52,263 nt of DNA from Thermovibrio sp. (GTDB lineage: Bacteria; Aquificota; Aquificia; Desulfurobacteriales; Desulfurobacteriaceae): contig WFNZ01000022.1 of NCBI GenBank assembly GCA_015488335.1, positions 1 to 52,263 of the forward strand. The letters are read 5' to 3'. The notes beneath the pieces were generated by a model that saw only the letters and a program-made list of their open reading frames with translations, was not told where the DNA came from and searched no databases. The translations under genes and the position numbers were made by a program. Below are positions 32,693-40,991 of the stretch, piece after piece. Position 1 is the first letter of the stretch, and the number at the start of each line of letters is the position of its first letter.

Positions 32693-33302
32693 TTCCCCGG
32701 GTGTCCCTTCCCGGGGCGCCCTTCAACATCCTTTCCACGTACTTTCCTATCAGGTCAAACTCTAGGTTTACCCTGTCTCCTGCCTTTTTCCATCTAAGGT
32801 TTGTATTCTCGTAAGTGTGGGGAATAACGGCCACTGAGAACTCCTCACTTCCAAGCCTTGCAACCGTTAGGCTGATCCCGTCAACGGCTATGGATCCCTT
32901 TTCTATCAACAGGTGAGAGTATTCCTTTGGTAGTTTAAAGGTGAAGATAAAGCTCTCTCCTTCTCTCTTTACTCCTGTTATCTTGGTTGTTGTGTCAACG
33001 TGCCCCTGAACTATGTGGCCTCCAAGCCTGTCTCCAACCTTCAGTGCCCTTTCAAGGTTTATGGGGGTTCTGGAGCGGAGCTCCCCCAAATTACTCCTCT
33101 GAAGCGTCTCGTTTGAGACGAAAAACGAGAGGTAGTCCTTCCCCATCTCAACAACGGTAAGGCAGACGCCGTTAACAGCTATACTGTCTCCTATTCTTGT
33201 TCCCTCAAGGACTTTTGAGCACCTTATGGAGAGGAGAGTTCCCTTCCCACCCTTTCTTATCTCCTTTACCGTTCCAACTTCCTCAATCAGCCCGGTAAAC
33301 AC
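32670..33302 (-). CDS. ribE: Riboflavin synthase alpha chain
   Basis: The 210-residue protein has the internal duplication of riboflavin synthase: F-T-G-L-I-E-E-V-G at the start, S-I-A-V-N-G-V-C-L-T-V near 45 in the first barrel, and S-I-A-V-D-G-I-S-L-T-V near 142 in the second, with G-G-H-I-V-Q-G-H-V-D between. It dismutates two lumazines into riboflavin. An open frame extends upstream to 33392, but the GTG at 33302 has GGAG six bases before it and gives the normal N-terminus. A 14-residue tail runs past the usual end into the sor region. Confidence 0.93.
   Translation of the reverse strand: MFTGLIEEVGTVKEIRKGGKGTLLSIRCSKVLEGTRIGDSIAVNGVCLTVVEMGKDYLSFFVSNETLQRSNLGELRSRTPINLERALKVGDRLGGHIVQGHVDTTTKITGVKREGESFIFTFKLPKEYSHLLIEKGSIAVDGISLTVARLGSEEFSVAVIPHTYENTNLRWKKAGDRVNLEFDLIGKYVERMLKGAPGRDTRGITPQLLL
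32695..32716. terminator. Hairpin at the convergent sor/ribE ends
   Basis: CCCCGGG (32695-32701) and CCCGGGG (32710-32716) form a 7 bp G+C stem with an 8-base loop, three bases after the superoxide reductase stop and inside the end of ribE. No T run follows, so its strength is uncertain. Confidence 0.5.
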
Positions 33303-33352
33303 CTCTTCTCCGGTTGGTAGAATTTTCAACCAATTATAGCCGGGAGGGAAGA

Positions 33353-34258
33353 TTGCGGATAGCCACCGTTGACATAGGGACGAACTCAACAAGGCTTCTT
33401 ATTGCAGACGTTGAAGATGGAGAAGTTAAGCCCGTTTTAAAGGTTGGAAAGGTTACAAAACTGGGAAGAGGCGTTAGAGAAACAAAAAGACTTTTAGAGG
33501 AAAGCATAGAGAGAACACTAACCGTTTTAAAGGAGTTTAAAAAGCTCATAGATGAGTATGGAGCTGAAAAAGTTATTGCGGTAACGACTGAGGCGGCAAG
33601 GCTTGCCGAGAACTCAGATGAGTTTCTAAAAAAGGTGAAAGAGCTTGGGATAGAGCTCTCCGTCCTTTCAGACAGGGAAGAGGCGGAGCTTGTCTTCTGG
33701 GCAAACGTCAGCGCCTTTAAGCCACAAGGCCGTGCAATGACGGTTGACCTTGGAGGGGGAAGCACAGAGATAGTCTACGGAACGGCGGAGAGGATTGAGT
33801 ATTTAGAAAGTTTAAAGTTTGGAGTCGTTTTTCTTACGGAGAAGTTCTTAAAGTCTGATCCACCAGAAAAGGAAGAGCTTTCATCCCTTGAGGAGTTTGT
33901 GAGGGAGGAGCTCCTCAAGGTAAAGGAGCACGTCTCACCGCCCTTTGAGGTCTATGCCGTTGGAGGAACCATAACTTCCGTTGTTGCAATGGAAGAGGAG
34001 ATGGAGGTATACAGGCCTGAAATCGTCCACGGCTACAAGGTCGGGAGGGATGTAATAGAGAAGTGGTATAGAAAACTTACGAAATTGACCGTTGAGGAGA
34101 GGAAGAAGATAAAAGGCCTTGAGGAGAACAGGGCAGACGTAATCGTTCCCGGACTTGCCTTTTTTAAGGTTTTCTGTGAAGTCTTTGATAAAGACTATTT
34201 GACTGTAAGCGAGCTTGGACTACTTTACGGTTTAGCTTTAAGGGAGGCGAAAGGTTGA
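33353..34258 (+). CDS. Short Ppx/GppA-family exopolyphosphatase
   Basis: The 301-residue product is an ASKHA-fold phosphatase with A-T-V-D-I-G-T-N-S-T-R-L-L at the start, V-T-T-E-A-A-R near 77, T-V-D-L-G-G-G-S-T-E near 129 and A-V-G-G-T-I-T-S near 203. It corresponds to the short, two-domain Ppx/GppA form that hydrolyses polyphosphate or pppGpp. I chose TTG at 33353, which has GGGAGG five bases upstream and gives R-I-A-T-V-D-I-G immediately after the start. It overlaps ugd by four bases and opens a run of seven genes. Confidence 0.88.
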   Translation: MRIATVDIGTNSTRLLIADVEDGEVKPVLKVGKVTKLGRGVRETKRLLEESIERTLTVLKEFKKLIDEYGAEKVIAVTTEAARLAENSDEFLKKVKELGIELSVLSDREEAELVFWANVSAFKPQGRAMTVDLGGGSTEIVYGTAERIEYLESLKFGVVFLTEKFLKSDPPEKEELSSLEEFVREELLKVKEHVSPPFEVYAVGGTITSVVAMEEEMEVYRPEIVHGYKVGRDVIEKWYRKLTKLTVEERKKIKGLEENRADVIVPGLAFFKVFCEVFDKDYLTVSELGLLYGLALREAKG

Positions 34259-35583
34259 AGAGGATAGCGGTAATAGGAACAGGGTACGTAGGACTTGTCT
34301 CTGGAGCCTGCTTTGCCTACTTAGGCCACAAGGTCATAGGCCTTGACGTTGATGAGGAGAAGATAGAGAGGCTGAAAAGGGGAGAGGTTCCCATATACGA
34401 GCCCGGCCTTGACAGGATACTTGAAAAGGCCATAGAAAACGGGAACATAGAGTTCACAACAGACTACGGCTATGCCGTTAAAAATTCAGACTTCATCTTC
34501 ATAGCCGTCGGAACACCATCCCGGGAAGACGGCTCTGCAGACCTCTCCTACGTTGAGAGCGCCTATAGGAGCATAGCAGAGCACATCTGCAAGGGGGACT
34601 TCAAGATAATAGTCAACAAGTCAACAGTTCCCGTTGGAACAGGCCGCTGGGCAAAGGAGTTCATAGCCGGTCTTTTAAGGAAGAGAGGGATAGAAGAGCC
34701 TGAGAAGTGCTTTGACGTTGTCTCAAACCCGGAGTTCTTAAGAGAGGGAAAGGCTGTAGAGGACTTCATGAAGCCCGACAGGGTAGTTGTAGGGGCAGAC
34801 AACAGAGACGTTGCAGGAATGGTTGCCTCACTCTACGAAAAGCTCCAGCCCCCAATCCTCATAACAGACCTTCCAACAGCGGAGATGATCAAATACGCCT
34901 CAAACGCCTTCCTTGCAACGAAAATCTCCTTCATAAACGAAGTGGCAAACATCTGTGAAAAGTTCGGAGCAGATGTAACGGTAGTTGCCAGGGGAATGGG
35001 GTTAGACCACAGGATAAGCCCACACTTCTTAAGGGCAGGTTGCGGATTCGGAGGAAGCTGCTTTCCGAAAGACGTTAAGGCTTTGATACACACAGGAAAA
35101 GTAGCAGGAGAGGAACCTAAGCTTCTTGAAGCTGTAATAGATGTAAACGAGAAGCAGAAGTTAAAGCCTGTAGAGAAACTCCTGAAGCACATTCCAGACC
35201 TTAAAGGGAAGACGGTGGCCGTTTGGGGGCTTGCCTTCAAGCCTGAAACAGACGACATGAGGGAAGCTCCGTCAATTCCGATAGTAAGGAAACTCCTTGA
35301 GCTTGGAGCAGTAGTTAAAGCTTACGACCCTGTGGCCCTTGAGAACGCCAAGAGGGTTTTCAGTGAAGATATTAAAAGGTTTGGAGACAGGCTGAAGTTC
35401 GTAGAGGATAAGTATGAAGCCCTTGAGGGAGCAGATGCCTTAATTCTTGTTACCGAGTGGGAAGAGTTTAAAGACGTTGATTTTGATAAACTTAAGGGCA
35501 AGGTTGTCGTTGACGGGAGGAACCTCTGGGAGCCTTCCGTTATGAAACAGATATGCACGTATGAAAGTATCGGGAGACCGTAA
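34255..35583 (+). CDS. ugd: UDP-glucose 6-dehydrogenase
   Basis: The 442-residue enzyme oxidises UDP-glucose to UDP-glucuronate for surface polysaccharide. It has the Rossmann start A-V-I-G-T-G-Y-V-G-L-V-S-G, the V-G-T-P-S segment near 86, and the active-site loop G-C-G-F-G-G-S-C-F-P-K-D with Cys269. A C-terminal UDP-binding domain carries A-F-K-P-E-T-D-D-M-R-E-A-P-S. The TTG start overlaps the Ppx stop (TTGA) and has GGGAGG eight bases upstream. Confidence 0.95.
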   Translation: MKRIAVIGTGYVGLVSGACFAYLGHKVIGLDVDEEKIERLKRGEVPIYEPGLDRILEKAIENGNIEFTTDYGYAVKNSDFIFIAVGTPSREDGSADLSYVESAYRSIAEHICKGDFKIIVNKSTVPVGTGRWAKEFIAGLLRKRGIEEPEKCFDVVSNPEFLREGKAVEDFMKPDRVVVGADNRDVAGMVASLYEKLQPPILITDLPTAEMIKYASNAFLATKISFINEVANICEKFGADVTVVARGMGLDHRISPHFLRAGCGFGGSCFPKDVKALIHTGKVAGEEPKLLEAVIDVNEKQKLKPVEKLLKHIPDLKGKTVAVWGLAFKPETDDMREAPSIPIVRKLLELGAVVKAYDPVALENAKRVFSEDIKRFGDRLKFVEDKYEALEGADALILVTEWEEFKDVDFDKLKGKVVVDGRNLWEPSVMKQICTYESIGRP

Positions 35584-36206
35584 TGAACATAACCAGTAAG
35601 AGAGATACTCTGAAGAAACTCTACTCGCCCTTTGGGTGGGTTCTGGCAAAGGCCAACGTTTCACCCAACGTTATTACGCTTATGGCCGTCGTTTTTGGAA
35701 CACTCTCTGCAGTTCTCTACTTTTCAGGCCATCCTGTTATTGGAGCTTTTCTCCTCTTTGTCTCTGGAGTCCTTGACCTGTGCGACGGCTACGTTGCCGT
35801 TAACAACAGAAAGGCCACAAAGTTCGGTGCAGTCTTTGACTGGATAGCCGACAAGTGGGTGGACGGCTTTGTCCTTGGAGCCGTTGCTCTCAAGTATGCA
35901 AGCCCGTGGGTTGCTCTCCTTGCAGTTGTTTCAACGATGCTCCACACGTTCATAAAGCCCGTTGCCTACGCTGAAATCGGCTATCAGCAGAGGGAGATAG
36001 GCAAAATTAAAGACCCCCTTGAGAACACAGGCTTCTTTGGAAGACCTGAAACTTTTATCGTCCTCTTTACAACTTCAATCCTATACCCTGTTAACCACAA
36101 GCTTCTAACCTACGGAATTGAGTTTATAGCCGTTATGTCTCTCCTTTCTCTTCTCCACAGGCTCTACTACCTTTACAAACGTTACGGGAAAGAGTATGAG
36201 GTTTAA
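35583..36206 (+). CDS. CDP-alcohol phosphatidyltransferase family membrane protein
   Basis: The 207-residue protein has about six membrane segments and the catalytic aspartates Asp65, Asp68, Asp86 and Asp90 in the D-x2-D-G-x2-A...G-x3-D-x3-D motif. The arginine that normally follows the alanine is replaced (A-V-N-N-R). It would transfer a phospho-alcohol from a CDP-lipid, making a phospholipid head group; which one is not clear. The ATG overlaps the ugd stop by one base. Confidence 0.85.
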   Translation: MNITSKRDTLKKLYSPFGWVLAKANVSPNVITLMAVVFGTLSAVLYFSGHPVIGAFLLFVSGVLDLCDGYVAVNNRKATKFGAVFDWIADKWVDGFVLGAVALKYASPWVALLAVVSTMLHTFIKPVAYAEIGYQQREIGKIKDPLENTGFFGRPETFIVLFTTSILYPVNHKLLTYGIEFIAVMSLLSLLHRLYYLYKRYGKEYEV

Positions 36207-36207
36207 G

Positions 36208-36870
36208 ATGGATAGACCTTACGTTTTGATAGTTTCTGAAGTAACTATAGACGGTAAACTCACCCTTGCTAAAGGGGTTTCAAGTAAAGAGATAATGAAG
36301 CTTATGGACGAAGAGGCCAATAAATACCTTCACCAGATAAGGGCTGAGTGTGATGGGATAATGGTCGGCGCAAACACCGTTCGGATAGACAACCCGAACC
36401 TCACAGTCCGCTACGTTGAGGGCGAAAACCCGATAAGGGTTATTCCAACTTCAACGGGAGATATTCCTTTAGATGCTAACGTTTTAAACATCAGTGTTGC
36501 TCCAACTGTTATTGCCGTTTCTGAGAGAGCTCCCGCTGGCAGAATAAAAGCTTTTAAGGAAAAGGGAGCAGACGTTGTAATTGCCGGCAAGGATAGGGTT
36601 GACTTTGTGGAGCTCCTCAAGAAACTCAAGGAGATGGGAATTGAGAAGCTGATGGTTGAGGGGGGGAGCTCCGTCAACTGGGAACTTATAAAGAACGACC
36701 TTGTTGACGAGATAAGGCTCATCCACCTTCCCGTTGTTGTTGGAGGAGACGACGTTCCTTCCCTCACTTCTGGAGAGGGCTTTAAAACCCTTGATGCCGT
36801 TAAGCGATTCAGGATAAAGAGAGTCTTCCAGTGCGGCAATCAGGTAATTACTGAATACTTAAGAAGCTGA
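36208..36870 (+). CDS. Stand-alone RibD C-terminal-type reductase (archaeal/fungal Rib7-like)
   Basis: The 220-residue dihydrofolate-reductase-fold protein shows P-Y-V-L-I-V-S-E-V-T-I-D-G-K near the start, G-I-M-V-G-A-N-T-V-R-I-D-N-P near 51, and M-V-E-G-G-S-S-V-N near 150. These are the motifs of 2,5-diamino-6-ribosylamino-pyrimidinone 5-phosphate reductase. It lacks the deaminase domain of the usual bacterial bifunctional RibD. Two ATGs are possible; 36208 has GAGG six bases upstream and the typical N-terminus, while 36196 lies within the previous gene. ribE is nearby on the other strand. Confidence 0.88.
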   Translation: MDRPYVLIVSEVTIDGKLTLAKGVSSKEIMKLMDEEANKYLHQIRAECDGIMVGANTVRIDNPNLTVRYVEGENPIRVIPTSTGDIPLDANVLNISVAPTVIAVSERAPAGRIKAFKEKGADVVIAGKDRVDFVELLKKLKEMGIEKLMVEGGSSVNWELIKNDLVDEIRLIHLPVVVGGDDVPSLTSGEGFKTLDAVKRFRIKRVFQCGNQVITEYLRS

Positions 36871-36871
36871 T

Positions 36872-37861
36872 ATGCTCAGATACATACTGAAGCGTCTGCT
36901 TCAGATGGTTCCGATAGTTATCGGGATGACCTTTGTCTCGTTTGTTGTTATAAAGCTTGCCCCGGGAGATTACCTTACACAGCTTGAACTGAACCCTTCG
37001 GTTTCAAAAGAGACCATTGAGGAGCTCCGCCGCCTCTACGGTTTAGACCAGAATCTCCTATTACAGTATCTCCACTGGCTCAAAAACGCCCTTACGTTTA
37101 ACCTTGGCTACTCCTTCGCCTACCACAAGCCGGTTTTAGACCTGATTAAAGAGAGGCTTTTAAACACTCTGGAATTAACAGTTACCTCTTTTATTTTTTC
37201 CTGGCTCATAGCCGTTCCACTGGGAATAGTTGCAGCCGTTTACAGGGAAAAGCTCTTAGATAGGCTCATCGTCTTCTTCTCCCTCTTTGGAATCTCTGTT
37301 CCCAACTTCTTCTTAGCCTTTATACTTATGTACTTGGCCGCAAAAACTGGGCTTTTCCCCATAGGGGGAGTTGTCTCTCAGAACTACGAGAAGCTCTCAC
37401 TTCTCGGGAAAGTCCTTGACAGGCTCTGGCACATGGCGATTCCCCTAACCGTTCTTGTTATCGGAAGCATTGCAGGTCTTCTCCGCCTTGTCAGGTCTAC
37501 AGTTCTGGACGAGCTAAACAAAGACTACGTTAAAGTAGCAATCGCCAAAGGGCTTCCATACAAAAGGGTTGTTCTAAAACACGCCTTCAGGAACGCACTG
37601 AACCCCTTTTTCACCCTCATCGGTTTTGACATAGCCAACCTCCTCTCTGGTGCTGCCCTCATTGAGATAATTACGGCTTGGCCGGGAATGGGGAGGCTCA
37701 TATTTGACGCCGTAATGTCTCAAGACCTCTTTGTCGTTATGGGCTCCCTCTACATCGGCGGGATAATGTTGGTTATTGGAAACCTTATAGCAGACGTTCT
37801 CTTAGCCCTCAACGACCCGAGAATAAGAGAAAGGGAAGTGGAGGGAAAGGTTGGCAGGTAA
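36872..37861 (+). CDS. ABC transporter permease, DppB/OppB type
   Basis: The 329-residue protein has six membrane segments and the DppB N-terminal signature Y-I-L-K-R-L-L-Q-M-V-P-I. It also has the D-Y-V-K-V-A-I-A-K-G-L permease loop near residue 218 and a P-G-M-G-R-L-I-F-D-A segment near 270. It would form half of the channel of a peptide or nickel importer. It follows the Rib7-like gene by one base and overlaps the next permease by 11. No ATPase or binding protein gene is in this run. Confidence 0.9.
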   Translation: MLRYILKRLLQMVPIVIGMTFVSFVVIKLAPGDYLTQLELNPSVSKETIEELRRLYGLDQNLLLQYLHWLKNALTFNLGYSFAYHKPVLDLIKERLLNTLELTVTSFIFSWLIAVPLGIVAAVYREKLLDRLIVFFSLFGISVPNFFLAFILMYLAAKTGLFPIGGVVSQNYEKLSLLGKVLDRLWHMAIPLTVLVIGSIAGLLRLVRSTVLDELNKDYVKVAIAKGLPYKRVVLKHAFRNALNPFFTLIGFDIANLLSGAALIEIITAWPGMGRLIFDAVMSQDLFVVMGSLYIGGIMLVIGNLIADVLLALNDPRIREREVEGKVGR

Positions 37862-38921
37862 GTTCCTCAACTTTTTTATTTCACTCTACAGGAGGAGCTC
37901 CCTCGCTGCCTACTCCCTCGTTTTCCTCATCTTCCTCTACTTCGTTGCCCTCTTTGCGGACTTCATAGCCCCCTACCCTTACGACATCCAGTTCCGCCAC
38001 CACCCCTACCAGCCCCCAACTCCAATCCACTTCTTTGATGAGAAAGGCCACTTCCACTTAAGGCCCTTTGTTTACGGCCACAAACTCGTTGACCCTGTAG
38101 ATAAGCTCTACACAGTTGACTACTCAAAGAAATACCCGATTGAGTTTTTCGTTAAGGGATACCCTCACTACCTCTTTGGATTCATAAAGACAGACCTTCA
38201 CCTCTTTGGAGTTAAAGATGGAGGCCACATCTTTATCTTCGGAACGGACAGGCTGGGCAGGGACATCTTCTCAAGGCTTATTTACGGAACCAGAATCTCT
38301 CTAACCGTGGGACTCGTTGGAGTTGCAATCTCTTTCACTTTAGGCCTTCTAATAGGAGGTGTTGCCGGCTACTTTGGTGGAGTAGTTGACACCGTTATAA
38401 TGAGGCTTGTTGAGATTTTAATGGCCTTCCCCGCCTTCTACCTTATGCTTGCCTTAAGGTCTATGTTCCCCGTTGATATGCCGAGCGTCCTGGTCTTTAT
38501 CGTTATCGTTGCAATCCTCTCCCTCATCGGCTGGGCAGGTCTTTCAAGGGTTATAAGGGGAATGGTTCTCTCTATCAGGGAGCTTGACTACGTTAAGGCT
38601 GCAAGGGTTCTTGGCGGAAGCCACTTTTACGTAATCTTAAAGCACGTTATACCTTCTACGTATTCCTACGTTATAATTGCCGCTACTCTAAGCATTCCGG
38701 GCTACATTTTGGGGGAAGCCGCTCTAAGCCTTATTGGTCTTGGGGTTCAGGAGCCGTTTCCTTCGTGGGGAAACATGCTCTCCGAGGCCAGCAACGTTCA
38801 CGTCCTTTCGGCCTACCCCTGGGTTCTTGTGCCCGGTGTTGCAATCTCTTTAGTTATTATTGCCTTCAACCTTTTGGGAGACGGACTGAGAGACTATTTT
38901 GACGTAAAGTTAGAGAGGTGA
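37851..38921 (+). CDS. ABC transporter permease, DppC/OppC type, with long periplasmic loop
   Basis: The 356-residue partner permease has an N-terminal membrane segment (about 17-38). An extended extracytoplasmic stretch of about 85 residues (45-130) follows, rich in His, Pro and Tyr. The five remaining membrane segments have the R-E-L-D-Y-V-K-A-A-R-V-L-G permease loop near 240. The long loop is like YejE-type rather than short DppC proteins. The start is TTG at 37851 with GGAGGG upstream, inside the previous gene. It precedes mraY by one base. Confidence 0.88.
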   Translation: MAGKFLNFFISLYRRSSLAAYSLVFLIFLYFVALFADFIAPYPYDIQFRHHPYQPPTPIHFFDEKGHFHLRPFVYGHKLVDPVDKLYTVDYSKKYPIEFFVKGYPHYLFGFIKTDLHLFGVKDGGHIFIFGTDRLGRDIFSRLIYGTRISLTVGLVGVAISFTLGLLIGGVAGYFGGVVDTVIMRLVEILMAFPAFYLMLALRSMFPVDMPSVLVFIVIVAILSLIGWAGLSRVIRGMVLSIRELDYVKAARVLGGSHFYVILKHVIPSTYSYVIIAATLSIPGYILGEAALSLIGLGVQEPFPSWGNMLSEASNVHVLSAYPWVLVPGVAISLVIIAFNLLGDGLRDYFDVKLER

Positions 38922-38922
38922 T

Positions 38923-39999
38923 ATGCTCTACCTTCTGCTCTACAAAGCCCTTGGAATAACGCTCTTTAAATACATAACCTTCAGGAGCATCTACGCAGCC
39001 CTTACTGCAATGTTCGTCGGCTTTTTCCTCTACCCCTACTTTGAGAGAAAGCTGAAAGATTTACAGTTCAGGCAGACAATTAAGGAATACCTGCCTGAAA
39101 CCCACAAGAAGAAGCAGGTTCCTACAATGGGAGGGCTTCTCATAATAACTGCCCTTCTTCTGGCCGTCCTTCTCTGGAATAACCTCTTAAATCCGTTTAT
39201 CTGGGTTGTTATCTTCGTCGTTGTCGGGTTTGGAATCATCGGTTTTGTTGACGACTACGTTAAGGCTAAGCTTAAAAACCCTGAGGGGATTTCAGAGAGG
39301 GCAAAGTTTCTCTCACAGCTTGCCGTTGCAACTGCTGTTGCCCTGTTCCTCTACTTCTCCGGCTTCTCAACGGAGCTCTACTTCCCCGTTTTTAAAAACC
39401 TCCACGTTAACCTCGGGTGGCTCTTCATTCCCTGGGCTGTTTTTATCATAGTTGGGAGTTCAAACGCCGTGAACATAACAGACGGTTTAGACGGCCTTGC
39501 AATTGGCCCAGTTATTACAACGGCCCTCGTATTTACAGTTTTCTCCTACGTTGCCGGAAACGTTAAGCTTGCAAACTACTTACACCTTCCTTATGTTCCC
39601 GGTGCCGGGGAGCTTGCAATTGTCTGTTCCGCTCTGATTGGAGCTTCCTTAGCCTTCCTCTGGTTTAATGCCTACCCTGCAGAGGTTTTCATGGGAGATG
39701 TGGGTTCCCTCTCTCTGGGAGCTCTCCTCGGAACCGTTGCCCTTCTGACAAAAGAGGAGTTTATCCTTGCGATCGCCGGTGGAATTTTCGTTTTAGAGAC
39801 CGTTTCTGTGATAGTTCAGAGGTATTACTTTAAATACACAAGGAAAAAATACGGAAAGGGAAAAAGAATTTTCAGAATGGCTCCTCTCCACCACCACTTT
39901 GAGAAGTTAGGGTGGGAAGAACCGAAGATTACTGTCCGTTTCTGGATAATCTCCGTTATTCTTGCACTGATTTCCCTGAGTCTTCTGAAGATTCGTTGA
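38923..39999 (+). CDS. mraY: Phospho-N-acetylmuramoyl-pentapeptide transferase
   Basis: The 358-residue membrane enzyme makes lipid I in peptidoglycan synthesis. Ten membrane segments are visible, with catalytic motifs P-T-M-G-G (67-71), F-V-D-D-Y-V-K (107-113), N-I-T-D-G-L-D-G-L (186-194), F-M-G-D-V-G-S-L near 260 and the histidine triad M-A-P-L-H-H-H-F-E near 326. It is not in a mur/dcw cluster here but ends a run with two ABC permeases. The 3-prime end overlaps the convergent arsR gene by 44 bases. Confidence 0.97.
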   Translation: MLYLLLYKALGITLFKYITFRSIYAALTAMFVGFFLYPYFERKLKDLQFRQTIKEYLPETHKKKQVPTMGGLLIITALLLAVLLWNNLLNPFIWVVIFVVVGFGIIGFVDDYVKAKLKNPEGISERAKFLSQLAVATAVALFLYFSGFSTELYFPVFKNLHVNLGWLFIPWAVFIIVGSSNAVNITDGLDGLAIGPVITTALVFTVFSYVAGNVKLANYLHLPYVPGAGELAIVCSALIGASLAFLWFNAYPAEVFMGDVGSLSLGALLGTVALLTKEEFILAIAGGIFVLETVSVIVQRYYFKYTRKKYGKGKRIFRMAPLHHHFEKLGWEEPKITVRFWIISVILALISLSLLKIR

Positions 40000-40291
40000 T
40001 GGGAACTCCTGCAGCTTTTAGTATCTTTATTACCGATTTATCCTTAAGTCTGCAGGGAGATTTAACGTTAAACCTGTCAACCTTTTCAATTATTCCCATC
40101 TCCCTCAGAATTGTTGCGTGCTGCGATAGAAGAGGCTGTGGAACTCCAAGCTCCTGCCTTATCTCTTTTGGCTTTTTTGGCCTTTCAGACAGGGATACTA
40201 TAATTCCTATTCTTATTGGGTTGGAGAGTATTTCAAACAGCTTTGCGAAATTTTCGTATTTTTTATACTTTTTTTCGCAAGCGTCAGACAT
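39956..40291 (-). CDS. ArsR-family transcriptional regulator
   Basis: The 111-residue winged-helix protein shows the ArsR pattern L-F-E-I-L-S-N-P-I-R-I-G-I-I near residue 20, then G-V-P-Q-P-L-L-S-Q-H-A-T-I-L-R-E-M-G-I-I, the recognition helix region. It has a single Cys early (Asp-Ala-Cys), so the usual C-x-C metal site is absent. The ATG at 40291 has AGGAGG six bases upstream; a GTG two codons earlier is less well placed. Its first codons contain a nested inverted repeat. It is divergent from cysE, which it might control. Confidence 0.88.
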   Translation of the reverse strand: MSDACEKKYKKYENFAKLFEILSNPIRIGIIVSLSERPKKPKEIRQELGVPQPLLSQHATILREMGIIEKVDRFNVKSPCRLKDKSVIKILKAAGVPINESSEDSGKSVQE

Positions 40292-40340
40292 AGACACCTC
40301 CTATCTCCAGCAGCTCAATTTTAGCATAGAGGTATAGAAA

Positions 40341-40991
40341 ATGTTGAAACGCTTGAGGGAAGATATTCAAACTGTTTTTGAAAGAGACCCGGCAGCTCGG
40401 AGTATTTTAGAGGTTATCCTCTGCTATCCTGGCCTCCACGCCATCTGGTTCCACAGATTGGCCCACTGGTTCTGGAACCACAGGTTAAAAACACTTGCCC
40501 GCCTTGTTTCCCACATCTCCCGCTGGCTTACAGGAATAGAGATACACCCGGGAGCAAAGATAGGGAGGCGTTTCTTCATAGACCACGGAATGGGCGTTGT
40601 TATCGGGGAAACTGCGGAGATAGGGAACGACGTTACCCTATACCACCAGGTAACCCTTGGGGGAACGAGCACAAAAAAGGGAAAGCGACATCCAACGATT
40701 GGAAACAACGTTGTTATAGGTGCCGGCGCAAAGATACTGGGGCCTGTGAAAGTAGGGGACAACTGTAAGATAGGGGCAAATTCAGTTGTTATCAGAGACG
40801 TTCCGCCGAACTCAACGGTTGTTGGGATTCCCGGAAAGGTTGTTAAGAGGGATGGAATAAAACCCACAAGGGTTGACCTTGAACACGGTCAGCTTCCAGA
40901 CCCTGTTATGGAAACATTGAAACAGATGCTTACAATAATCCACGATTTAGAGCTTGAAGTGAAGAGTTTAAAGAAGAAGGTTGGTGAGTAA
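40341..40991 (+). CDS. cysE: Serine O-acetyltransferase
   Basis: The 216-residue protein has an N-terminal helical domain and a left-handed beta-helix of hexapeptide repeats ([37 protein letters not shown]). It makes O-acetylserine, used by the CysK encoded at 18486. The length is that of the short CysE form. The ATG has AGAGG eight bases upstream. It overlaps the next gene by one base. Confidence 0.95.
   Translation: MLKRLREDIQTVFERDPAARSILEVILCYPGLHAIWFHRLAHWFWNHRLKTLARLVSHISRWLTGIEIHPGAKIGRRFFIDHGMGVVIGETAEIGNDVTLYHQVTLGGTSTKKGKRHPTIGNNVVIGAGAKILGPVKVGDNCKIGANSVVIRDVPPNSTVVGIPGKVVKRDGIKPTRVDLEHGQLPDPVMETLKQMLTIIHDLELEVKSLKKKVGE

Noticed and set aside
33312-33331. Inverted repeat GGTTG-N10-CAACC between ribE and the Ppx gene as an operator or FMN riboswitch
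   Set aside because: Arms are only five bases and the gap is about 50 bases, too short for an FMN riboswitch, and no promoter match lines up with it.
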